Assembly (NCBI RefSeq): GCF_016907295.1
Contig: NZ_JAFBBR010000001.1
Location: 2,356,001-2,420,000 of the forward strand
DNA length: 64,000 bases
Reading direction: 5' to 3'
From: Microbacterium dextranolyticum
GTDB taxonomy: Bacteria > Actinomycetota > Actinomycetes > Actinomycetales > Microbacteriaceae
Made by a program: the position numbers and the translations under genes. The notes under the pieces are model-generated. The model saw only the letters and a program-made list of their open reading frames with translations. It did not search any database and had not been told where the DNA came from. How positions within the stretch are numbered: position 1 is the stretch's first letter; each line of letters begins with the position of its first letter. Positions 21,323-30,940 of this stretch are shown here, one piece after another.

Positions 21323-22003
21323 TCAGACGACCGCGCCGGCGCGGTAGCCGACGCCGCGCACCGTCGTGACGATCTTGGGGTTGTCGGGATCGATCTCGAC
21401 CTTCGCGCGCAGTCTCTGCACGTGCACGTTCACGAGACGGGTGTCCGCTTTGTAGTGGTAGCCCCACACCTGCTCGAGCAGCATCTCGCGCGAGAACACC
21501 TGCTGGGGCTTGGATGCCAGAGCCACGAGCAGCTCGAACTCGAGCGGTGTCAGCGCGATGGCATCCGCCCCGCGTCGCACCTCGTGTGCGGCGACGTCGA
21601 CGACGACGTCGCCCACACGCAGCGATTCGCTCTCCGTCGAGGCTCCGGGGCGCAGGCGCGTACGGATGCGTGCGACGAGCTCTTTCGGGTTGAACGGCTT
21701 GACGATGTAGTCGTCCGCCCCCGATTCGAGCCCGCGGACGACATCGGCGGTGTCGGTGCGGGCGGTGAGCATGATGATCGGCACGCCCGACTCCGCACGA
21801 ATGCGGGTGCAGATCTCGATGCCGTCCATCCCGGGAAGCATGAGATCGAGCAGGACAAGATCGGGGTGCTCCGTACGCCACGCGTCGACGGCGGCGGCAC
21901 CGTCGGCGCAGAAGACGGGCTCGAAGCCCTCCGTGCGCAACACGATACCGATCATCTCCGCGAGCGCGGTGTCGTCGTCGACAACCAGGATGCGAGAAGT
22001 CAT
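21323..22003 (-). CDS. mtrA: response regulator MtrA
   Basis: 226 residues. The receiver domain (5-118) has acidic pocket D9/D10, phosphoacceptor D53 (DLVLLDLMLPG) and the conserved T/K positions (MLTARTD, VKPFNPKEL). An OmpR-type winged helix occupies ~130-224 and ends ARVEIDP-KIVTTVRGVGYRAG-like sequence. MtrA is the essential OmpR-family regulator of actinobacterial envelope growth. The start ATG gives the canonical MTSRILVVDDD. It is the first gene of the mtrA-mtrB-lpqB operon. Confidence 0.97.
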   Translation of the reverse strand: MTSRILVVDDDTALAEMIGIVLRTEGFEPVFCADGAAAVDAWRTEHPDLVLLDLMLPGMDGIEICTRIRAESGVPIIMLTARTDTADVVRGLESGADDYIVKPFNPKELVARIRTRLRPGASTESESLRVGDVVVDVAAHEVRRGADAIALTPLEFELLVALASKPQQVFSREMLLEQVWGYHYKADTRLVNVHVQRLRAKVEIDPDNPKIVTTVRGVGYRAGAVV

Positions 22004-22224
22004 GGCGGCGGATTCGTCCTTCGATGGCGGCTGAGTGCCGGTGGCATCCTCGCCGCACGGGAACGGGAGGACGCAGGGATACAGTATCGGACCCCGCTGA
22101 AGACCAGCCGAGCGCCGCGGCACGTCGCGCACCCCGTGATACGCGCCGTCATATCTCCCACACGGATCGGCCCGGGTGGAGGACAATCACGATCACACGC
22201 GTCCCGCGATGAAAGGAACCCGTC

Positions 22225-23043
22225 ATGAGCAGTGATCCGCGCCCGGACACGCCAATCGATCCCACCGAGCTGTCCCACACGCCGGCGCCGCCGGCGTCGG
22301 CCGACGCTCCCGCGACGTCGACCAAACTCATCGCCGAAGCCGCCGGAACGTTCCTGCTCGTCTTCGGCGGCGTCGGCACGGCCCTGTTCGCCGCCAACAA
22401 CGGCCTGGCCGCGAACGGCTTCCCGGTCGGTGTGGGGTATGTGGGCGTGGCGCTCGCGTTCGGCCTCACCGTCGTCGCCGGCGCGTACGCGTGGGGGCCC
22501 ATCTCGGGCGGCCATTTCAACCCCGCGATCACGCTGGGCCTCGCCGCGGCGGGCCGCTTCCCCTGGCGGGACGCACTCGGCTACATCATCGCCCAGCTCG
22601 TGGGCGGCGTCCTCGCCACGAGCGTCATCGTGCTGATCGGGCTGTTCGGTCCCGACGGATGGCTCTCGAAGGCACAGTCCGGCGGATTCGCCAGCAACGG
22701 GTTCGGGGCGCACTCCCCCGGCGGGTTCGGGCTCGGCGCGGCGATCATCGTCGAGGTGCTCCTGACCGCCGTGTTCGTCCTCGTGATCCTCGGCGTGACG
22801 CACGCGACCCGCGGCAACGCGACCACCGCCGGCCTCGTGATCGGCCTGACTCTGACTCTCATCCACCTGATCTCGATCCCGATCGACAACACCTCGGTCA
22901 ACCCGGCACGCTCGCTCGCCGCCGCGATCTACGGCGGACCCGACGCGCTGGCTCAGCTGTGGGTGTTCCTCGTCTTCCCGATCGTGGGCGGACTCATCGC
23001 GGGCTTCGGGCACCGCGCTCTCTTCGAGCGCACCGCTCGCTGA
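22225..23043 (+). CDS. aquaporin (AqpZ-like water channel)
   Basis: 272 residues with six predicted helices and both signature loops: NPA at 99-101 (GGHFNPAITLG) and NPA at 226-228 (SVNPARS). H214, T223 and R229 are spaced as in the aromatic/arginine filter of E. coli AqpZ, which favours water over glycerol. The N-terminal ~30 residues are a Pro/Ala-rich cytosolic extension. The ATG follows AAAGGAA. It ends before a strong terminator and converges with katG. Confidence 0.93.
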   Translation: MSSDPRPDTPIDPTELSHTPAPPASADAPATSTKLIAEAAGTFLLVFGGVGTALFAANNGLAANGFPVGVGYVGVALAFGLTVVAGAYAWGPISGGHFNPAITLGLAAAGRFPWRDALGYIIAQLVGGVLATSVIVLIGLFGPDGWLSKAQSGGFASNGFGAHSPGGFGLGAAIIVEVLLTAVFVLVILGVTHATRGNATTAGLVIGLTLTLIHLISIPIDNTSVNPARSLAAAIYGGPDALAQLWVFLVFPIVGGLIAGFGHRALFERTAR

Positions 23044-23066
23044 GACCGAACGGCCGCCACACGACG

Positions 23067-23105
23067 CGAGGCCCTCTCCCGGATCGGATCCGGGAGAGGG
23101 CCTCG
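23067..23105. terminator. bidirectional terminator between aquaporin and katG
   Basis: Two 19-base perfectly complementary arms (23067-23085, 23087-23105) flank one base, 24 bases after the aquaporin stop and about 80 bases before the katG stop on the other strand. It is a typical long GC-rich actinobacterial hairpin. Confidence 0.8.
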
Positions 23106-23184
23106 TCGTCTGACGGCGTCACCGCCGACGCGTCATCGCTGGGTCGGGACCCAGAGATGGGCGGCCTCAGCGATGCGCTCGGCC

Positions 23185-25987
<2,803 letters not shown>

Positions 25988-25993
25988 GCTGCG

Positions 25994-26027
25994 AGTCTAC
26001 CCTTGTTTTGACTTCATCAAAACAAGG
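25994..26027 (-). promoter_or_regulatory. furA promoter with palindromic operator
   Basis: An 11-base inverted repeat (26001-26011 and 26017-26027, arm CCTTGTTTTGA) has a 5-base spacer. It is AT-rich against a very GC-rich background. On the minus strand it covers a TTGATG -35-like element (26015-26020), followed after 15 bases by TAGACT (25994-25999), which ends 6 bases before the furA ATG. Position and symmetry fit an autoregulatory FurA site; binding is inferred. Confidence 0.75.
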
Positions 26028-26895
26028 ACATCCCTCGTTCGATGATTGTTGACGCGCCGGACATCTTTCCTGTGCGGCCTCCCCCTGCCTCCCCGCGAGG
26101 CTCTCGTCGCGTTTCGCCATGCGGGCCTCGGGGCTCTCCCGCCTCACCCCAGCCCGCCCCGCCCCGCCCCGCCCAGCCCCGCCCCGCCCAGCCCCGCCCC
26201 GCCCAGCCCGCCCGCCCCGCCCAGCGGTTCGGGGTCGCGTCGTGCCGCTCGAAGCTCGCGCACGCGACACCTGGCGACCTCATACCCTCGCGCACCCGAC
26301 ATCGTGCGGCCCCGAACTCGGGCAGGAGGACGGGGGGGGAACCCCCGAGCCACCGCGGGCACGGCCAGAGGCGACCCCGAACCACCGGACGCACGGCCAG
26401 AGGCGACCCCGATGAACCCCGGACTTCGAACACCCGCGAGACACGGCCCCACACGGGTTCTGGGTCGCGTGAGGCCGCTCGGGATGGACGGGTGCGGCCT
26501 CTGGCGACCCCGAACCACCGGGCGCACGACCAGAGGCGACCCCGAACCTCGAACCACGAACCACGAACCACGAACCACGAACCACGAACCACGAACCACG
26601 AACCACGAAGCCACGAAGCCACGAAGCCACGAAGCCACGAAGCCACGAAGCCACGAAGCCACGGAGCCACGGAGCCACGGAGCCACGGAGCCACGGGCAG
26701 ATGCGACCTCGTGCGAGTGCGGGGTCGGATCGCGCCGCCCCGGAACGCACGAGCGAGTCCCCCGACGACCTCGAACAACCGGGCAGACGAACAGATACGG
26801 CCCCGAATTCGACGGCCTCAGATCACACCCGACGCACGACGACGTCGCTCCCCGCGCTCGGCATGCCGCGGAGAGTCGCGACCCCGGGCGCTGCG
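26028..26895. repeat. gene-free repeat island 1
   Basis: About 870 bases without a supportable gene. Contents in order: a GC-only tract at ~26151-26224 with a 15-base period (units at 26175, 26190, 26205); three copies of a 32-base unit (26347-26378, 26379-26410, 26512-26543) sharing CCAGAGGCGACCCC; eight perfect copies of the 7-mer AACCACG (26552-26607); then eleven 8-mers, seven AAGCCACG (26608-26663) and four GAGCCACG (26664-26695). Reading frames crossing these arrays are artefacts of the repeats. The remainder (26700-26895) shows nothing recognisable. Confidence 0.9.
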
Positions 26896-27885
26896 TCAGA
26901 CGAGCGGATGCCTCGCGAGGGCATCCCGCACGATCTCGACTGCTCGCGGGCGGTCGCCGTCGAGATGCCGCGCCGTGATGCGGACGACCTCCCATCCGGC
27001 GGCGGCGAGCGCGGCGTACTTGTCGAGGTCACGGTTCCATTGACGCTCGTTCAGCGCATGCTGGCGACCTTCGATCTCGACCACGACACGGTGGCCGCGG
27101 TACACGGCATCGCTGATCCCGATCCTGGCGCCGTGCCGGTCGAAGATCTCCACATCGAGTTCGGGTTCGGGAAGCCCCGCACGCGCAGCCGCGAGTCGAA
27201 ATCTCGTCTCGAGAGGCGACATGCTCCCGACGCGAATGAGCTCGATCGCATCGAGCAGGTTCTCACGACCGCGCCGCCACGGCACGAGCGCAGCCGCGCG
27301 CAGATCGTCGATCGTCGCGTGCTGCGCTTCCGGACATGCACGCCCGTACGCATCGCGGGGCACCCGCACGATCGCGTCGCCGATGACAGTGAGCGCGTCA
27401 AGGTCGAGTGAGACACCGCTGAGCGCCCACGCCGAGACAGCGTCGGCGACGGGAAGACCTCCGACATCGACAACGCGAACAAGTCGGCGTGAAATCTTGA
27501 CCCCGCGCACGCCCTGCGCACGAGCCGCATGCGCAGGCGGGTGTACGCCGACGGTCAGCGCTGCGCATTTCCATTCAGAGCGCAACGGCAGTCCGTGCGC
27601 CGCGAACGCCACCGCTCCGACGAAGAGGATCCCCGCGGGCGCGACGGCGCTGTATGCGGATGCCCGGCGCAGAAGCTCGCTTCCGATCGCCCTGTCCTGG
27701 GCGTACGGAACACCGCCCGGCGCGTCGAACGGGTCCGGTTCAGAACGGATCAGCCGCGCGCCACGAAACGGAGTCTCGAGGTCGCCGGCGCGCAGCCTTC
27801 TCCGGCTGACGCCCTGCGCGAGGGCCTCCGCGCAGGTGAAGCTCACGCCGAGGGATGCCGGCAACGCCCGAGGTCTGCTGCTCAC
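26896..27885 (-). CDS. DUF559 / VSR-like endonuclease-domain protein
   Basis: 329 residues from the chosen GTG. The N-terminal ~200 residues resemble the AbiEi-like/type IV TA antitoxin-type winged region often fused to DUF559. The C-terminal ~100 residues are a PD-(D/E)xK-type fold: PELDVEIFDRHGARIGISDAVYRGHRVVVEIEGRQH, with E and Q/H after the D as in VSR and DUF559 proteins, then RDLDKYAALAAAGWEVVRIT. Such proteins are common in actinobacterial genomes with no assigned role. It is flanked on both sides by repeat islands. The true start could be further upstream, but upstream sequence is repeat-derived. Confidence 0.75.
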   Translation of the reverse strand: MSSRPRALPASLGVSFTCAEALAQGVSRRRLRAGDLETPFRGARLIRSEPDPFDAPGGVPYAQDRAIGSELLRRASAYSAVAPAGILFVGAVAFAAHGLPLRSEWKCAALTVGVHPPAHAARAQGVRGVKISRRLVRVVDVGGLPVADAVSAWALSGVSLDLDALTVIGDAIVRVPRDAYGRACPEAQHATIDDLRAAALVPWRRGRENLLDAIELIRVGSMSPLETRFRLAAARAGLPEPELDVEIFDRHGARIGISDAVYRGHRVVVEIEGRQHALNERQWNRDLDKYAALAAAGWEVVRITARHLDGDRPRAVEIVRDALARHPLV

Positions 27886-28607
27886 GCCCCCAGTGTGCGG
27901 CGAGGCATCCGAGTGTCTCTGCCCGGATCGAGATCTCGTGGAGAGATTCGGCGAACAACCCGTTGGGGAGGGAGGCACCGCGGCGTTCGGCGCCGGCCGG
28001 AGGTCGGTCACCTCAGCAGCCTCGGGCAGCTCGAGCACCTCATCCACCTCGAGCACCTCGTGTACCTCGTGTACCTCGTGTACCTCGTGCAGCCTGAGCG
28101 TCCCGCCGAAATCGCGCGCGTTGCGGGTCGCGTGTGGTCGCACTCTTCGGCATCCACCGACAACACGAGACCCCCAACCACCGAACGAGGTCGCGCCACC
28201 GACAGCACGAGACCCCCAACCACCGAACGAGGTCGCGCCACCGACAACACGAGACCCCCAACCACCGAACGAAGTCGCGCCACCGACAACACGAGACCCC
28301 CGACCACCCGGCGACGTCCACCCACCGACAACACGAGACCCCCAACCACCCGGCGACGTCCACCCACCGACAGCACGAGACCCCCAACCACCCGGCGAGT
28401 TCGCGCCACCGAGAGCACGAGACCTCGAACACGTGGCGCGATGCGGCCCCAGCTCGCCGCTCGCTCCTCGGGTCCGCATCGATCTCCGAGACCATCGAGC
28501 CGCATGGGTGTGCATCCGTCGCCCGCGGCACGCAAGTTCAGGGCGTGCAGTGCTCCACGCCCGCATGGGGCCACCACGGGGTGCCGACGGCGCGCGGCCG
28601 GGAGGGA
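27886..28607. repeat. gene-free repeat island 2 with 42-bp tandem array
   Basis: About 720 bases without a supportable gene. A 42-base unit beginning CACCGACAACACGAGACCCC is repeated head to tail at 28155, 28197, 28239, 28281, 28323 and 28365, with a degenerate seventh unit to about 28448. Units 1-3 end in an AACGAGGTCGCGC-like stretch and units 4-6 in CGGCGACGTCCACC or a mixture, so two subtypes are visible. Three copies of CTCGTGTAC lie at 28057-28083. Because 42 is divisible by 3, long spurious frames run through the array on both strands. Confidence 0.9.
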
Positions 28608-28814
28608 TCAGACGCGCAGCGTCTCGTGCCGGACGACGAGCCAGCCCTTGGGCACCGAGAGACGCTCGGTGTGGATGCGGCACAGGTCGTGGGCGTGGGG
28701 GTCGCCGGCCGCGCCGAGCGGACCGACTGCGGCCATCTGGTCGGCGTAGTCGTAGGTCAGGGTCGTGACCGCTTCGCGGGCGCAGCCCACTTTCGAGCAC
28801 AGTCTGGTTCGCAT
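28608..28814 (-). CDS. DUF3499 family protein
   Basis: 68 residues, MRTRLCSKVGCAREAV..., with cysteines C6, C11 and C45 and the conserved DPHAHDLCRIHTERL and PKGW segments typical of this short actinobacterial family. It probably binds a metal ion (inference from Cys/His). In M. tuberculosis the equivalent gene (Rv3258c) lies beside an Rv3259-type gene, as here, divergently. The start is the ATG that gives this family length; longer frames upstream overlap the neighbour. Confidence 0.85.
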   Translation of the reverse strand: MRTRLCSKVGCAREAVTTLTYDYADQMAAVGPLGAAGDPHAHDLCRIHTERLSVPKGWLVVRHETLRV

Positions 28815-28934
28815 CACGTCCACGCTAGGGCGGTGCACCCGGGTCACGCGGATGCCGCGCCGCACGCACCTCGAAACGACGCCGGCCTCGCGCCTCGATC
28901 GGCTCGCACCGGCCCGGCAACCTAGACTGAACGC

Positions 28935-29369
28935 ATGATCAGGCGGCGCGCGACGAGCACCCCGCGGCACCGACCGGCGCGGCACGGACGCCACGGGCGC
29001 GAGGATCGCAGCCCGGTCGTCCGCCCGCCGTTGCTCCCGCTGGAGACCCGCCAGGAGCGCTTCGACTTCTCGGTCGGCACCGCCGCGGAATTCCTCCGCA
29101 GCGCGTGGCCCGAACTGCGCGAGGTGCGCTTCGAGGTCGGCGCCATGCCGCCCGCATCGGATCGTGACGGCATCCCGCGGTGGAGCATCGACACCGACCG
29201 CAAGCTCATCGTGCTCTACCGCCTGCCGATCGAACGGCTCGGCGATCTGCACCGCGAGGACGACCTGCACCGTCGGATGGCCATCGAGGGGTGCGTCTTC
29301 CGCGCGGCCGCCGAATACCTCGACCGGGATCCGTGGGATCTCGGGCCGGAGCGGTTCCGCTATTTCTGA
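28935..29369 (+). CDS. Rv3259-like metallopeptidase-family protein lacking HExxH
   Basis: 144 residues. After a basic, disordered N-terminus, residues ~40-144 match the zincin-like family encoded beside DUF3499 (RQERFDFSV, RKLIVLYRLPIERLG, AAAEYLDRDPWDLGPERF). The helix that would carry the zinc motif reads RMAIEGCVFRAAAEYL, so no HExxH is present; peptidase activity is therefore doubtful. It is divergent from DUF3499 with a ~120-base shared promoter region. Confidence 0.75.
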   Translation: MIRRRATSTPRHRPARHGRHGREDRSPVVRPPLLPLETRQERFDFSVGTAAEFLRSAWPELREVRFEVGAMPPASDRDGIPRWSIDTDRKLIVLYRLPIERLGDLHREDDLHRRMAIEGCVFRAAAEYLDRDPWDLGPERFRYF

Positions 29370-29446
29370 CGCGCCGTCAGGCAGGACGCGGGCGCGTAAA
29401 GCTTCGACGTGCGACGGAGCGGGGCATCGTTCGAGAGCCGAGCCCG

Positions 29447-29488
29447 GCCTGAGGAGCCCTGCCTGAGGAGCCCTGCCTGAGGAGCCCT
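29447..29488. repeat. 14-bp tandem repeat, three copies
   Basis: GCCTGAGGAGCCCT occurs three times head to tail (29447-29460, 29461-29474, 29475-29488) in the gap between the Rv3259-like gene and the convergent DUF5719 gene. Its role is unknown. Confidence 0.9.
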
Positions 29489-29539
29489 GCCTGCAGAACC
29501 CTGTGGAAACAGCCCGGTGCACGGAGCCCCGCGCCGCCG

Positions 29540-30940
29540 TCAGCGGGGGCGGACGACGATCGCCGAGGTCGCAGCGTCGCCCGGCTGCGCGGAGTACCCC
29601 GCGATCGCACCGTTCGCCGCGTACGACACGCTTGCGGCGAACGGCCCCGACTCGGAGGAGAGACGATAGACCGCGTCGGCGTCGACGGGTACCGTGGCCG
29701 AGCCTCCGGCGGGCACCGGGATCTGCCGCGCGTCGCTTCCGTCGGCACGGCTGAGGGTCACCTGCTCCGCGGCGCCATCGGGAGCTGCGAACGTGATTCT
29801 CGACGACGGCCCCGCCGCGACGGCGACGAGCGCCGGCTCGCCGAGCAGGTGCGCCGGCGTGAACCATCCGAAATCGCTGCCCTGCCCGAAGCCGGTGGTC
29901 GCCCAGACGGCACCGGTCACAGGCACCGTCGCGGCGACCCGGACGGTGTACGTGCCCACCGGAAGACTCCCGAGGTCCAGATGCAGGGGGACGCCCGCGA
30001 TCAGGGGCACGGACTGGGTCTGCACGGCACCGGCACCGCTTTCCACGGTCACGGTAGCGGTGCCGGCGCCGTCCGGCGCGACCAGGCGCAGGCTCGTGGC
30101 GACGTTGCTTGCTCCTGCATCACCCGGCGGAACGACGACCGGCACACCCGGGATCAGGAGCGTCGTCGCGGGCGCACCGGCCGCCGAGACCTGGTCGACG
30201 CCGGTGGGTACGAGGCCGCGCGTGAAGCTCGTCTGCAGAGCGGCGCGCACCGGCGCCTGCGACGACACCACGTGCACGACCGGATTCTCCTCACCGAGGG
30301 CGAGTGAGGCGAGGGCCACGGTGCGCTGCGAGTGGGCCGCGACGACGATACCCTTGCCCGCTGCCGGAGCGGTGCGCCCCGTCGCACCGTAGACGGTGAG
30401 AGTGACCAGGGCGGGCACATCGCCCGGGTTGGCGAGCAGCACCAGGTCGGCGGCGCCCGTCGTCGCCGCACCTCCCACGAGCCAGGTCTCCGGCTGGGCG
30501 CGCATGCACGCGGAGGCCGCGAAGCCGCTCAGATCGGCCGCCGAGACACGCGCCGAGCCGGCAGCGGACAGATCGGTGCGGGTGCCGTCGGATGCCGGTG
30601 GCGCGCTCACCACCGTCGCACCCTCGCCTGCGGCGACATCGGTCTGCGTCAGCGAAGTCGAGGCCTCGGAACCGCCCGACGCGACGCCGGATGTGACGGC
30701 CTGCGCCGCGGCATCCGTCAGCAGTGCGGCCTGCGTCGAGTCGCGGCCGCTCGCGAGAAGCGGTCCCACGCACGCCGCGACCGATTCGGCCGCGGGCGGC
30801 TGGGCGTCGACCGCGACGACGTCGCGGGTCACGCTCGGGGCGTCGAACACGATGACGGCGCCCGCCGCGGCCACGACTGCGGCCGTGACGAGGGCCCCGA
30901 CGACGTATCCGATGGCGCGGGTGCGGGGGGACGAGCTCAT
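29540..30940 (-). CDS. DUF5719 family membrane-anchored protein
   Basis: 466 residues. One N-terminal helix (about 9-31, IGYVVGALVTAAVVAAAGAVIVF) anchors an extracellular, Ala/Val/Ser/Thr-rich beta-sandwich region. The repeated forms LVLLANPGDVPALVTLTVYGATG and PGDAGASNVATSLRLVAPDGAGTATVTV look like two Ig-like halves. Length and position directly downstream of a giant GT2 protein match the actinobacterial DUF5719 family. The start overlaps the glycosyltransferase stop (ATGA), so they are co-translated. Presumed role in surface glycan assembly is inferred from the pairing. Confidence 0.8.
   Translation of the reverse strand: MSSSPRTRAIGYVVGALVTAAVVAAAGAVIVFDAPSVTRDVVAVDAQPPAAESVAACVGPLLASGRDSTQAALLTDAAAQAVTSGVASGGSEASTSLTQTDVAAGEGATVVSAPPASDGTRTDLSAAGSARVSAADLSGFAASACMRAQPETWLVGGAATTGAADLVLLANPGDVPALVTLTVYGATGRTAPAAGKGIVVAAHSQRTVALASLALGEENPVVHVVSSQAPVRAALQTSFTRGLVPTGVDQVSAAGAPATTLLIPGVPVVVPPGDAGASNVATSLRLVAPDGAGTATVTVESGAGAVQTQSVPLIAGVPLHLDLGSLPVGTYTVRVAATVPVTGAVWATTGFGQGSDFGWFTPAHLLGEPALVAVAAGPSSRITFAAPDGAAEQVTLSRADGSDARQIPVPAGGSATVPVDADAVYRLSSESGPFAASVSYAANGAIAGYSAQPGDAATSAIVVRPR

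Noticed and set aside
26042..27043. open frames reading WLRGFVASWLRG-type repeats in island 1
   Set aside because: Produced by the 7- and 8-base repeats; no start signal or homologous domain.
28155..28448. CRISPR array
   Set aside because: Units are contiguous and lack unique spacers; no cas genes are near.
27221..28768. long plus-strand frames through the 42-bp array
   Set aside because: The 42-base period is a multiple of three, so all frames stay open; the predicted peptide is a low-complexity repeat antisense to the DUF559 gene.
28815..29867. upstream extension of the DUF3499 protein
   Set aside because: The extension is antisense to the Rv3259-like and DUF5719 genes; the family is short and begins MRTRLCS.
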